From: Spodoptera frugiperda
Taxonomy: Eukaryota; Arthropoda; Insecta; Lepidoptera; Noctuidae
Length of the DNA stretch: 64,000 nt
Reading direction: 5' to 3'
NCBI RefSeq assembly: GCF_023101765.2
Contig: NC_064218.1
Location: forward strand, 806,001 to 870,000
Shown: in pieces, positions 1 to 10,753 of the stretch
Numbering within the stretch: position 1 is the stretch's first letter
Layout of the letters: every line of letters starts with the position of its first letter
Translations under genes and position numbers: made by a program
The notes under the pieces: model-generated
Seen by the model: the letters and a program-made list of their open reading frames with translations, nothing else
Told to the model about the DNA's origin: nothing
Databases searched by the model: none

Positions 1-175
1 AAAAATACTAATTAAGCTGAATCTTTGAACTTAGCCGTGCATTCTACCTAAATGAATAACATTAGGCTTTTCCTCGAAAAGCAGAAAGATTACCTAATTC
101 TGGGTACCTAAGTTATAAAAGCAACTTAAGTTGAGCGTTAGACACGCTGAGTTGATAGGAATAAGAGACGTACTC

Positions 176-376
176 TCATGAACTTTTTGAGAAAGGGTTT
201 GACTAGTTTCAAACCACATTGGGACTCATAGATTTTTTCGAACAGTTTGTTTGCGTTAGCCGTATATTTCAATCGACTACACGTTTATATTATAACTCTC
301 ATGAGACGTCGCGGAATGCTACTCATAAATATGAACCTCTAGAATGGCTTGAAACTAGTCAAGTTCCTCCTAAATA
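176..376. mobile_element. R4 inverted-repeat (MITE-like) element, diverged
   Basis: Two arms face each other: GACTAGTTTCAAACC near 206 and GGTTTGAAACT-type sequence (GGCTTGAAACTAGTC) near 346-361. The same arm motif, TTGAAACTAGT beside a GCTCATGATGA-like stretch, recurs at 45.4 kb, 36.9 kb and 26.0 kb. Seen: inverted arms and recurrence. Inferred: a short non-autonomous DNA transposon. No coding capacity is present and the element boundaries are not clean. Confidence 0.45.
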
Positions 377-394
377 GTTACATGAGTAAGCTGA

Positions 395-1013
395 AACAAA
401 ATAAAAGATAATTAAGTCACACTAATGTCCTTTCCAACCTAAAGGACATGACACAATGCCCTCCAAAATCCAATAAAGGAAAATATCGATAAAAACATCG
501 ATTCATTACTGAAACCACTCAAAAATCGATTACCGATGTAATTGGAATCGTTTCCTTATAGATATGTGCTGTGTGATATCTGAAATACATTTGCGTATTT
601 TAAAGGATTCAGGCGTGGTTTAATTGTTAAGCGATAGCGTATCATGTACAACTAGCATTACGTGAAATTGATAAGATTTTCAGGAGAAAATCTTAATAAG
701 ATTTTCTCCTCTTCCATCTTAAGAAAGTCTCAATCTTGTAAAAATGTGGAGATAAAAAGAAGCCATAGTTACTCATAGTAAAGATAAGCATCCCTTGAAC
801 GCTTTCCAAACAGAGAGATAATTTAAATCGGCTCACAATTAGTATTAAGTTCAATAAATATAACCCTATAGAAAAGAATAGAAAAAGTAAATGTAATACG
901 ACGACCACCTCAAGCAATATTTGACAAAGACAAGAAATAACCTAGGTTCCCCATTTCACTATCGCCATTTCTCCAATCTTGTCCCACTCTGTAATACATA
1001 ATGCATGTGATAT
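395..1013. other. AT-rich stretch without genes; one perfect palindrome
   Basis: No gene or recognised repeat is visible. The one structure is a perfect inverted repeat at 682-710, with 14 bp arms (AGGAGAAAATCTTA and its complement) around one central base. A 74-codon minus-strand frame (693-917) is hydrophobic and low-complexity, resembles nothing I know, and is not called. Confidence 0.5.
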
Positions 1014-1300
1014 AAATTAAAAATTTAAAACCCCCGACATAAAAACTTAATTACTTTAAAAAGTAAAAAATAATAAAAGAAACTTAATCTTAAAGTACCT
1101 AAGAATGTACTAATAATTCTAAAAAAATACGTCGCGTTGGGGGACCGCATTCTTACGGACTGCACACCGCCGCCCGCGCCTCTATATTTCTATTTTCTGC
1201 GTTATAAGTACCTAAGTACTTTAAGATTAAGTTTCTTTTATTATTTTTTACTTTTTAAAAGGAAATTAAGTTTTTATGTTTTTTTAAATTTTTAATTTAA
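1014..1300. repeat. Large AT-rich fold-back with GC-rich spacer
   Basis: The segment 1014-1103 recurs in inverted orientation at about 1211-1300 with few mismatches. The core AAACTTAATCTTAAAGTA pairs with its complement near 1217-1234, and the AGTAAAAAATAATAAAAG block is also mirrored. The roughly 107 bp spacer is unexpectedly GC-rich (GACTGCACACCGCCGCCCGCG). Arms near 90 bp would form a very stable cruciform or RNA hairpin. It fits a nested or inverted MITE end. Confidence 0.7.
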
Positions 1301-1850
1301 TTTTTATTTTATTCTTTTTATAGGTTAGGTTAAGTATATTACATATACTTACTATAATTTCGATTCTTGTTAAGGTAAAGATTACATCTAAGGTCAAGCT
1401 CGTTCGCTTTTATTTATTTTCTTATTAATTACTAGTTTTTGTTTCTATAAGTAGGCTAAAGATTACATTGGTGCAAGATTTTTTGTTTATAATAAAACGT
1501 TAAATTAAAAATTTTATGTTTTTGTTATTAAATTTTTAATTTAATTTTTATTTATTTTTTAATTATTTATTTAATTTTTTATTTTTGTTAATACGAAAAA
1601 ATAATATCTTTCAATATCTTCTTTCAGTGCGGTTTAATTTGAGACCCCATCCCAGTATATTTGCAGAAACGGCTCAACCGATTTTCATCAAACATGTCTA
1701 AAAACACTCGCACATAAGTCCCCTTTCATACGAAAAAAACTAAATTGAAATCACTGCATCCGTTCGGGAGTTATGATGCCACAGACAGACAGACAGACAG
1801 ACACGTCAAACTTATAACACCCCTCTTTTTGCGTCGGGGGTTAAAAATAC
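1027..1850. mobile_element. Dispersed element bounded by CCCCCGAC / GTCGGGGG
   Basis: The left end reads AAAACCCCCGAC and the right end GTCGGGGGTTAAAA, a short inverted terminus beside TTAA-like sequence. The right part, from about 1640 (GAGACCCCATCCCAG) through a (CAGA)n run at 1781-1802 to GTCGGGGGTT, matches a repeat tail I recognise from moth genomes. No open frame is inside. The two ends may belong to one element or to two nested ones, because the left-arm homology runs slightly beyond CCCCCGAC. Confidence 0.45.
1781..1802 (+). repeat. (CAGA)n microsatellite
   Basis: About five uninterrupted CAGA units, part of the conserved tail of the element ending near 1850. Confidence 0.85.
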
Positions 1851-2130
1851 AAGCAATCAATTACTTCACTTGCGAACAAGCGACTAGCGCTTAAGCTTGT
1901 CGCGGCGGACCATGCTTCGCCTTACTTTAATAATTACATGTAATGCTATTTTTACGCGTTTTCAGTTACTTTATTTCATTTAATTCGCTTACTCTTTACA
2001 TGATTGGGTGCATGGGTGACTACGGAACAAGGGGTTCTTTATCTCGCAATTTGATTCTTAAACCAGAGAAAGTATTGATGATCTTGATTTTTAATATTCT
2101 AAATTCTTCGTAACAGCAATTTAGGAATTT

Positions 2131-2287
2131 TTTAGGAAGAAAAATCATCCAATGACTTCTTCCACCTTGGGCGAGGTTGGTTGAGAGAGAGTGTCAGACT
2201 CTTACTGACTAAAACCCACCCCATTTGTACTCCTGCTTTTCGACCGGAGCCCCGGTAAACCCGCTAGGTCGTTCGCAGCTCCGGATA
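2131..2287 (+). repeat. R1 dispersed repeat, copy 1
   Basis: First of eight copies in the window. Landmarks in order: AATCATCCAATGACTTCT, an altered GGGCGAGG(T) block, GTCAGACTCTTACTGACT, CCTGCTTTTCGA, GGAGCCCCGGTAAACCCGCT, ending in GCAGCTCCGGAT. Copies lie on both strands and share the same internal order. I see no terminal inverted repeats and no tRNA-like head, so the class (SINE, Helitron fragment or other) is unresolved. Confidence 0.75.
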
Positions 2288-4371
2288 AGAAACTACCATC
2301 ACTAAGACTACAACTATGCTAGCTCTCTGGGGAACTTATAACTAAAACCAACCAAATACCTAAATCAGAATGCAAATAAACACAAACATTCAGTTAACGA
2401 TAAGTATGTTCGAAATTTTCACGTGTCCAAAAAAAAAAAACACAGTTTTATGCAAACTTTTACCGGCTGATCCTAGACTCTAATGCCTTAGACAAACAAA
2501 ACCTTGTCCAATATTTCCACAAGCAACAACTGCATCTACCCTAATCCACTTCACTGCAGCGAGCGTACAAAGCGCTAGAAATCATAATCAAGTAAAGTAA
2601 AACAAGTATTAAACCGCATACAAACTGTCGCGAATTCTCTCAAATTCTCTGAAACATTTTCTCTATACTATATACGTAGAATATAACACGTAAATCCGTG
2701 TGCCCGCTCTCGACACGCTAATATCCCTTAATAAAGGTAATGCAACTTGAATTGCGACTCGGCTTCACTCTAGGGCTGCTGCCTTGGCTTCTTTCTATAT
2801 TTTCAATTCATATTTTTGTATGACTTTGTCGAGGAAATGGTTAATAGTTATAAGGAAATATATTTGGAGTTTGATCTTTGCGTTAAATAAAGTATTTAGT
2901 TTTTTAGACTTTGATTTGGAAATCATTAAACTACTTTATATAGATGACTACAAAAGTTTCATCTTTTCAAAAGCAACTCTATAACTTTACATCTAAAAGG
3001 TATTTTTTTAATTACAGCTAATATTTAGCAACCCTAGGCCACCTGGACACTCCCGAGTTTCATTCTAAGGTGCTCGCATTAGCATGCCATAGTGTCTCAA
3101 GAATAAAATTATCCATATTTCCACTAGCAAACATAACTACGGTTTTAAATGTCGCATTCGTTAGTTACAGAGAAATCTTTGAATGTTTTAGTGTGCATTA
3201 TCTATGTAGGGGCTCTATGAAAGTAGATTATGTGTGTGTGTGTTATAATGCTCTTTGCCTGGCAAAAGGCTGACGCTTCCCAGAATTGTGCACAGTTTAA
3301 TGTTCCATGGTTTGTAGCTAACTAACAAACATATCCCTACTTTGGGAGAAATATCAACAAGTATAATGAAGTAAAGTTTTAGTAGATAAAGTGTACATTG
3401 TAACACATAATTATTTTATAATATCTTTTTCTCTCTAGCTACACAGAATCAGCACAAATTACATATTTTCTATTCTTCCGTACCAAACACTATTACACCT
3501 CCTTTCTCTTTCATATTAATCTTCAAAAACTTAATCTATCTCTCCTACTGGCGAATGCTGTGGTAAATTTTAAACCTCAATTCTAATTCCCTTGGCAAAA
3601 TATAGTCTTTTAGTAAAAGATATTCATTCAACTATTTCTTTAACGTAATAATGGCCATAAACATTTACACTCACTTTTAATATTTCTATTCTTAAAAACA
3701 AACGACTAATAAACATTGTCAATGTACGAACAGTAGGTACTTAGTACAGCTTTGTAATTGCGATACATCACAACAAAACTCAACGAGGACAACAAACAAC
3801 ATTCTTAGGTACAAAGTTTACCTAGGGACTGAATAATTAAGGTTACCTAATCTCCAGAAGAAATAAATAAAACCATTCAAAGATGAACTTCTAACCGAAA
3901 ACTTTCCCAATAGAATTAATATAAATTACGTCACGAATCACGTCATAGTCAATTATAATTCAGAATAGAATCTTATCAAATATTAAGGGTTTAAATATCC
4001 CAGAAACTTGTCAGAAACGGTCAATTTTCATTACGAAACCGACAGATTTTTTCCACTCCAACTGAAAATTTCACCGTCAATCATGATTTTAGAGTCTCCA
4101 TAATTCATTTTGAGATTTATTAATGAGGAAAAATTATAAAATTGCCAATTTTGGTTTTCTAAAGTCCTGCAATGACACTCAATTATTAATTACCCTAGAA
4201 ATGTTTAATGGGATTGGTTTAAGGAAATTTTTGAATTCAAACTTGTCACGGCTTTTTTCTTTTTGAAACGTTCAATAGATTTCATGGTTTAATGATGGAA
4301 TTGCTTATGTAATTAATTAGTAAAGAAAAACTAAGAATCATTCATCTTTTTTGTATGCTTATACTGCTGTA
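2288..4371. other. Single-copy-looking AT-rich DNA, no gene
   Basis: Nothing recognisable. Short frames at 2784-2984, 3070-3273 and 3215-3406 have AT-driven composition and no motif. A short (GT)n run lies near 3231-3243. Confidence 0.45.
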
Positions 4372-4373
4372 AA

Positions 4374-4612
4374 CAAGCAAACGGATCAACTGATGGTAAG
4401 CAGTCGCTGCCATCCCTGAACACCCGAAACACCAGAGGCGTTACAAGTGCGTTACCGGCCTTACGGAATTGAGGATTGGAAAGATTGGGAAGGGTGTAAT
4501 TGGGCCTTCTGTAATCTCACTCACACAATGAAACACAACGCAAGCGTTGTTTCACGTCGGTTTTCTATGAGACCGTGGTATCACTCCGGTCGAGCCAGCC
4601 CATCCGTGCCGA
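4374..4612 (+). repeat. R2 dispersed repeat, copy 1
   Basis: Landmarks: AACTGATGGTAAGCAGTCGC, ACACCAGAGGCGTTACAAGT, GATTGGGAAGGG, CGCAAGCGTTGTTTCACGTC, GGTATCACTCCGGTCGAGCC. The same order recurs about ten times here on both strands. The open frames 4447-4707 and 4575-4784 run through this repeat and are not genes. It is a very common element type in noctuid-like moth DNA; class unresolved. Confidence 0.8.
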
Positions 4613-4639
4613 TACACCCACTACCAAACAACTCCCTCT

Positions 4640-5344
4640 TAACAGAAGCTTTGCTGATTATAGTAAAGCTGAAATTACTTCACGTAAAGCAGGTAGCTTG
4701 GAGATGACAGTTGACTCACCAAAAATCCTCCGATCCGAGGTAGTAGGTTCCAACCTATTAACATGTCACCTTATCTATGTATAAAAAATAACACCATATG
4801 TATGGACACACTTGTTCCTATACCATCACGCATAGGCGTTACAGACTTAAATAGTGGTAGGTAATTAGCAGACAAAATTACGTGTCTCATAGTCGTCTGC
4901 TGGTGCCTGCAAGCCGCAGCGTGATGTTAACAAAGCTTGCTCATTAACTCCCCACCGACTAAGGACGCCGCTATGGGGCAAAGACTAGGAAACAGACTCG
5001 ACTCACACTAATGACTATTTTTTACACTAGAATTTTCGTGAGAAATGTAAAATTCATTATGTTTTAAGACAAACAATTTGACAAGTCGACTAGTTTCATA
5101 CATGGTATTCATGACTATAAGCCCTCGTCTAGATTGAAAATAGTTGAGTTACGTTGCCATTTTCAATAACCTAAACATAACAGTTAGGTTAAACAGCCGA
5201 AATATAACTTAAATGCTCACTAATGCTTTATCTGACCCGAATATCTCACCCAAGATTGACTGGTAGAGAATGCCAAATTAGCATTAAGTCCACCATTGTA
5301 TCATTGTACATAAAGTGTAAAATTAAATAAAATAAAAAATATCT
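4640..5344. other. No gene seen
   Basis: AT-rich sequence. A possible degenerate R4 arm lies near 5085-5098 (GTCGACTAGTTTCA). A GAGGTAGTAGGTT string near 4736 resembles let-7 but lacks a hairpin (see rejected items). Confidence 0.4.
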
Positions 5345-5400
5345 AACCCGAGATCCCTTGCTCGGCAGTCGAACTATCAACCCCGTTCCCAACAAAGTAG
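5345..5400 (-). mobile_element. tRNA-derived SINE head, fragment
   Basis: On the minus strand it reads TTGTTGGGAACGGGG, then TTCGACTGCCGAGCAAGGGA and TCTCGGGTTAGAT, matching the head of the SINE seen at 46.97 and 50.77 kb (GACTGCCGGACGAGGGGTCTC). Only the head remains. No poly-A tail or target-site duplication can be defined. Confidence 0.5.
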
Positions 5401-5430
5401 TCATAATACTAATATAAAACTATGTTTAAA

Positions 5431-5617
5431 ATTATAATATTAAATTGAAAAAAACCCTAAAACAAGAAAGTCATCGTAAAATTGAAGCAGTCGGGACCCA
5501 TTCCAAATATGAAGACTTAGTGAGGACACATTCGGCTGACTTTTTAGAATGGGTCCCGACTACTTTAATTTTACGATGACTTTCTTGTTTTAGGGTTTTT
5601 TCATTTTAATATTATAA
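5431..5617. repeat. Near-perfect long fold-back (about 71 bp arms)
   Basis: Arms 5431-5503 and 5547-5617 are reverse complements with only a few differences. Both hold CCCTAAAACAAGAAAGTCAT (or its complement) and GTCGGGACCCATTC. The loop is 43 nt. Such low divergence between arms implies a recent origin or active homogenisation. No open frame. It could be a fold-back transposon, or the source of a long RNA hairpin if transcribed. Confidence 0.85.
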
Positions 5618-5697
5618 ATAAAGAAATGCAGTCGGGTTTTTTAATTTTTTAAATTACCTTTTTTATTTAATTTTTTTTTTAGTTTATTATTTTTGTA

Positions 5698-6137
5698 TTT
5701 TGATATATCTAGTGTCACTCTCACAGTCAATACGAATCAAACGACCCCTATCAAGCGGAAATCCATCCAGGCTAGAGAGTGAGAAATATTCAAATTTGGC
5801 GCCAAAAATCCGCCATTTTGTTTTTTATTATTTTGATATATTCAGTGTCACTCTCACAAGAAATACGAATCTAACGATACCTCTCAAGTCAAAATCCATC
5901 AAGTCGTTTAGACTAGAGAGTGAGAAATATTCGAATTTGGCGCCAAAAATCGGCCATTTTGTTTTTTTTTTATTATTTTGATATACCCAGTGTCGCTCTC
6001 ACAGTTAATACGAATCTAACGACACCTCTCAAGTCAAAATCCATCAAGCCGTTTAGGCTGTAGAGCGTGCCAAACAATTATACATACATACATACACTCA
6101 AAAAACATAACCCCTCCTTCTGGCGCAGTCGGGTAAA
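5698..6137. repeat. Tandem 133-145 bp repeat, about three units, with repeat tail
   Basis: Units begin at 5698, 5831 and 5976, each with TTTTGATATA and CAGTGTC[AG]CTCTCACA. Units 1 and 2 contain the palindrome TTTGGCGCCAAA (5795-5806 and 5936-5947) followed by CGCCATTTTG or GGCCATTTTG. Unit 3 runs instead into an (ACAT)n run (about 6080-6095) and a tail, CCTTCTGGCGCAGTCGGGTA, which I recognise as a recurrent moth repeat end. Probably internal repeats of a dispersed element. Confidence 0.75.
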
Positions 6138-6139
6138 TA

Positions 6140-6660
6140 AACTAGTCGAGTCTCCCAAGTTAGTCTGTGACCACATTTGAACAGAACTAGGAAGATGGAA
6201 AATTTTAATAAAATATGTTTCCCGCGTAAACGTCTCGCGCGTCACGTCTCTAACAGATCCCTTAAACACTTGGAATATTACATACAACTGCTCTCCTTTT
6301 TATTACGACTGCCATAAAGTCTATTTTTGCTTGGCAGAGACGTGAAAGATAGTGGTAAAGGCCCGCCATAAGGATGCACCCCCGATTACGAGAGATATTA
6401 TTTCATAGTTGCAATTTAAATAATTTATTTTAATATGGAATGTAATTTGAAGGCGTCTTAAGTTAACGACTTGATCTTTCGAGGTTGTTGAACTGATAGC
6501 TTGGTTTTGGCCAGTGACTGTCTGTACCAAGTTTGTAGATTTATAGATTTGGTTCTGGATTCTAACGAGGTGGAGTTTGTACCACATGTTCTATTTTCAT
6601 TTTCGAAAACAAAATATTTCAGAAAGGGCTAGTCGTTACGTGAATTAAAACCCCAATTCT
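6140..6660. other. No gene seen
   Basis: No recognised repeat or coding signature. Minus-strand frames at 6078-6287 and 6321-6587 show no motif. Confidence 0.4.
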
Positions 6661-6663
6661 TGT

Positions 6664-6835
6664 ATGTGTCGTGGGTGCGTTTACAAACATACAAGTTCAC
6701 ATACACATCACACCCAGACCGGAAACAACAATTTGTGGATCACGCAAAGAGTTGCTCCGTGCGGGAATCGAACCCGCTACACGTTACGCGGCAGCCGGTT
6801 ACCCAGCCACCGCACCAACCGTGAAGTCATGTTTT
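6664..6835 (-). mobile_element. tRNA-derived SINE (family S1)
   Basis: On the minus strand the head reads GGTGCGGTGGCTGGGTAACC (A-box-like), then GTAGCGGGTTCGATTCCCGC (B-box GGTTCGATTCC), then a body with TTGTTTCCGGTCTGGGTGTG. Second and third copies lie at 47.68-47.84 kb (-) and 25.40-25.54 kb (+). Internal RNA polymerase III promoter boxes plus a shared non-tRNA body are the defining SINE layout. Plus-strand frames 6664-6870 and 6671-6877 are shadows of it. Confidence 0.8.
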
Positions 6836-6844
6836 TTTTTAATG

Positions 6845-6965
6845 TCACACATAACATCAATAGCCTATAAGGCTTGACAGTTGATTAAAGATCACTTTTC
6901 ATACACAGAAGTTTTAAGCAATAATCACCACGGTTGCTCAAGGCGGGTTGGCGATTTCAAATAAT
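6845..6965 (+). repeat. R5 dispersed repeat, copy 1
   Basis: Shares CACACATAACATCAA, AGCCTAT, AATAATCACCACG, GTTGCTCAA and TTGGCGATTTCAAA with 53,755-53,885, and in part with 21.22-21.28 kb. It directly follows the SINE. It resembles a widespread lepidopteran repeat with an AACAGCCTATA start and a TTGGCGATTT end; class not determined. Confidence 0.6.
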
Positions 6966-7309
6966 TATAAATCATAAGTATATGCATATAATTATGCATT
7001 ATTAAAATCCCAGTAGCACGCAGTATCTAAGTGAAATCTACACGAATCTGGGGGCAGTAAAGTATTTTAGCAATATAGACATCAGCCCAGTGGCTCGGTA
7101 CATCTGATAACTCAATGATTGTTTTATTATCAGACAAATGCACTCAAGTATTTAAAATTGCATTTTTCAGCTTAGTGAGTTTTATTGTGATTCGCCTTGC
7201 GTACGTTGTAAAATGTTTCAAATAAATACATTATACTTATATTATAGTCTTTTTTTCTGCTTCGTTGGTCTAATAAGTTATATTCGTGAGCATATAAAAG
7301 TTAAGGAGA

Positions 7310-7430
7310 TATCAGGTTCGATTCCCGGATCACACAAATTCGAAGTAGTTGCGTAGGCATGACAGACTAGTTTTTCCCTACTTAGTGTCCCGTGCTTAGT
7401 GCGTAGCCTTTTGGGAATGCCCATTTTAGA
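7310..7430 (+). mobile_element. Diverged tRNA-like SINE fragment
   Basis: A B-box, AGGTTCGATTCCCGG, at about 7315-7329 is followed by a body (CATGACAGACTAGTTTTTCC). No A-box is clear upstream. A degenerate tRNA-derived SINE fits better than a tRNA gene, because no cloverleaf can be drawn. Confidence 0.4.
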
Positions 7431-7434
7431 GTCC

Positions 7435-8155
7435 CTATATGTAAGTATGTGTAATGTGCATTCTCTGATTTTTATTTGTTTGTCAACGCAGCCACGCCAG
7501 TAGGAACTGCTAGTGTTAAAGCTACATTTTTTTTACAACATACAAAGTCAAAGTTTTTTTTTTTATTGTAAGCCAGTAAATTACCTGAATGGGAGCACGA
7601 ACATTCAATGAACATGTTGTGCGTTTTATTGCATAATCTATAATTGTTATCTAATCAAATAATTGATGCGTGAGAGTGGAAGGTATTATTATAAAAATAA
7701 CGTAATTATAAGGTAAAGGGAATTGTTTTGTGTACCGTAGCTAATTGGCGAACTCTCCACATTTGTATTCTATTGGATTCTAGAGTCAAATAAATAATTA
7801 TTTATATTCACAGTTTTTTATTTTATTTATAACACGGAGTTTGAAATCACAACCGCTGTTAAATACAACTGATACAACTAGTGGATCCCAAGCCTAACCC
7901 CTTTATAAATATCCCTACTACAATAGGTGTAGATATACATACTATCTCTCGTCATCAACTGGTGAAAAGTTGATGTTAATTTTAATAAACATAGTCCTTT
8001 CTATACTTCTACAAGGAAAAAGGGCGAGTAATATGCACAGAATAATATTAACAATCACGAACAAAGATTTCAACTCATAAAGGATAGCAATCTTGGAAAA
8101 GTCCCTGAAAGCTTGAGGATCGTGTGAGCACTAAGGTTAGGAACATAACTATAAA
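7435..8155. other. No gene; minor AT repeats
   Basis: Contains CAAAGTCAAAG plus a poly-T run near 7545-7564, a fragment of the AAAGTCAAAGTCAAAT repeat type seen at 17.99 and 55.37 kb. Otherwise nothing recognised. Confidence 0.4.
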
Positions 8156-8161
8156 TTCCTG

Positions 8162-8230
8162 TGACCTTATCTAGTGTATCTGTGTTTCAAGGTCTCTGAG
8201 ACCTTGGCCCAAGGTCTCTTTGTCAAGGTC
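8162..8230. promoter_or_regulatory. Cluster of five AAGGTC nuclear-receptor half-sites
   Basis: Half-sites: TGACCTTA (8162-8169, minus-strand TAAGGTCA), TCAAGGTC (8187-8194), GACCTTGG (8200-8207, minus), CCAAGGTC (8209-8216) and TCAAGGTC (8223-8230). Four fit YCAAGGTC, the core bound by monomeric orphan nuclear receptors such as FTZ-F1 and ERR; two form the palindrome CAAGGTCTCTGAGACCTTG. The density far exceeds chance for a six-mer. Possible enhancer of the hormone-receptor cascade; local short duplication is the main alternative. Confidence 0.4.
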
Positions 8231-8234
8231 CGAT

Positions 8235-10310
8235 CTAAAATTGGACTGTATCTACTTTTATGCAGATATTGTACTAATAATTTACCTGATACTATATTTT
8301 ATGACTGTCAATGTAGTAACACCGTTTTTAATAAATTATGTTTTTAGGGTGACTACAACTGCTGTATTTAACAGAAATAATGTGAATTGGATTAGTGATT
8401 AACATTCAACGCCCATCTAACTAGTGTCAACTCTGAGAAAAAACAAGCAATGTTGACGCTAAAGTATATATTTCTATTCTATTGAGCAAAAAATGAACAC
8501 TTATCCGAGATGACACAATACATGTCCCTTTGAAGAACTTACAATGATGGACATGTTTAACGTATTCCTTTCACTGAGTACTTTTATGGGCAGTCCAACA
8601 TGTGAGGTGTTTCCTTAATGCGCCTCCCCAGATACACATCTAAATGGCTCTCACATAATTAAATCACAATCATTAAGAAAAAGCCTCACAATGACTTTTT
8701 TATTGTCCGTCGTTCGCCATATTTAATTAATGTACTTTTTAACTCGAGTACACAATTAAACTTTATCGCTTTGTGTCCGAAAATTTGGCAGAAATTATCA
8801 TTCGTTCTGGCGATAACTTTGAACCTACTTAATTCGAAAGTCGTCCTAATTTCGTTTTAAATAAGGTTGGAAGTTGCAAATGATTGTTGACTAATGTCTT
8901 CCGCTAAATTATAATCAAGTTGTAATAAAAAATACAAATAAATCATTTCCCTTTGTCCGGGGGGGCGTGGCCAGTCTGCCAAGTCCTGCTCGCAATAATT
9001 AATATTTAATTCGGATGAAAATTTTTACTTTGTTGGAATTTTTTGTGGGACACGTTGGACGATGATTAATTCCCAGTTTTCTGGTAATTTTTCTTTGGTA
9101 CGATTTAATAAAGTTTGGGATGTGTTCTCTATATTTGTGCGTGTGGTACTTTTAGATTGTTTTTTGTTTCACGCAATTTATAGGCGCGGATCGAAATAAA
9201 TCTTTCAGTGGAGCTGAAATATATTGTACTGAAAAAAGTATTTTTAAAATTAATGTAGACTGTTTTTCATTTTACACGAAAACTGTGTCAGTGCTTTTTT
9301 TGTGTAACAAATGAAATTGTGTGCCTAAAATACAGATACAAAAGTGAGCATTGTCTTTGCCAAGCTCTTTTAAAAATATTCATGTTAAGTACGTTCAATA
9401 TTTTTACATGGCGTCGTACCTATGTACATGTGGAAATTTTCGTTTGAAGCAATGTCGTCTGCATTTTGTCATAAAATGAATGGTATTGTGAGAATGCCAT
9501 AGGCATACGCTATCATTTTCACTGGAAGGAACTTAGAGGTGACATCAGGGAAATGGCGTGTCATGTGTTGTTATCAACACTATACTATACATGTATATTG
9601 CCTGTTAAACTTTGTAGATAAATAATAACACTATGTATCCGTATAGCTTATCACTTCGAGTAGAATGTATACACCTTGGATAAGTAAGATGTTTCTATAA
9701 TACCAGTCTTAATTTTAGTCTAATATGCTACTGTACTACAAAGTTACTAGTTAGCAAAGAGTTCACAAACCGGAGACCCCATTCAGCCATCACATGACCA
9801 TCAAGCCAGACCCATCTACTTATTAACCACCATTCAAACATACTTAATAACTCCCAAGCGAGTAAGACAAGCAAGAAAATAAACTTAAAACCCGCACTTA
9901 CTGAAACAAAACCACGTAACTGCACTTTTCATATCACTCGAGTCCATATTACTAATTTCCCTGTAGACTGGCCCCTCCGCGAACGAGTGAAGCCGGGTGG
10001 TGTGGTATTACTTGCAGTCGCGGCCGTAAACAACATGGTGTTTTTATAGCGATCTTGGAATATTTGATAGCTGTTGAATGTTTGGTGCGTATTTTGAATT
10101 AGTTAAGTTTTTGGGTTATCTTTGCGTTCGTTTGTAGGCTTAGAGTTGTTCCTTTTTGGGTTTAGATTTAATATAATTTTATACATGTTTGACAACGATA
10201 GTAGTATGTGGTACATAGTTATTTCTGTCTACGTCCATTGACAGTGTGTGAGTTTTATGTGTATACTTACAGGTAATAATGTATATCTCTATGTTTATAA
10301 ACAATTGCTG
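8235..10310. other. No gene or clear repeat
   Basis: AT-rich, apparently single copy. A small GC-rich patch lies at about 9968-10035. Frames 8220-8402 and 9728-9925 show no domain. Confidence 0.4.
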
Positions 10311-10313
10311 TTT

Positions 10314-10460
10314 GTTAGTCTCGCTAAAACTCAAAACTGCCTGGACCGATTTGGCAAATTTTGGTCTTGAATTATTTGTGGAAGTCCAGGGGAGGTTTAA
10401 AAGGTAAAAAAAATATATTGAGGAGATACGCAGATTGCCGAGTCAGCTAGTAATATAATA
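10314..10460 (+). repeat. Dispersed repeat fragment (CTGGACCGATTTGGC type)
   Basis: CTAAAACTCAAAACTGCCTG then GACCGATTTGGCAAATTTTG, followed by GAAGTCCAGGGGAGG and GCAGATTGCCGAGTCAGCTA. I recognise this from many insect genomes as a repeat flank in which the phrase for 'all actions, one substitution: CTGGACCGATTTGGC' is conserved. Only one copy is in this window, so the call rests on recognition alone. Confidence 0.4.
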
Positions 10461-10753
10461 TAATGTGTATAGCTGATATACTCTTTGAATGAAAAACTGG
10501 TAAAATATTAAATATTACGGTACTAATATTGATGCAACTACCTTTTTAATGTTTATGCTAATAGTAAATGTTTAAGAATTAATAATATGAACGCCAAAGC
10601 CAGTGAGTTGGATAGATAAAGATGTAATATTTCCGATTACATCTACATGCTACGGAAACCACGAAGATATTGTTGAAGAAACAAGAATATTTATTGAAGT
10701 TTATTTTTCTACTTATAATTTGGATTTACGTGCACGAGTGCACCAGATTGACC

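Noticed and set aside
4734..4752. GAGGTAGTAGGTT string resembling the let-7 miRNA
   Set aside because: No complementary arm exists within 100 bp to form a precursor; only AGGTTCCAACCT pairs with itself. Coincidence just past an R2 copy.
6664..6835. Functional tRNA gene
   Set aside because: B-box and A-box are present but no acceptor stem or cloverleaf forms, and the non-tRNA body recurs at other loci: a SINE.
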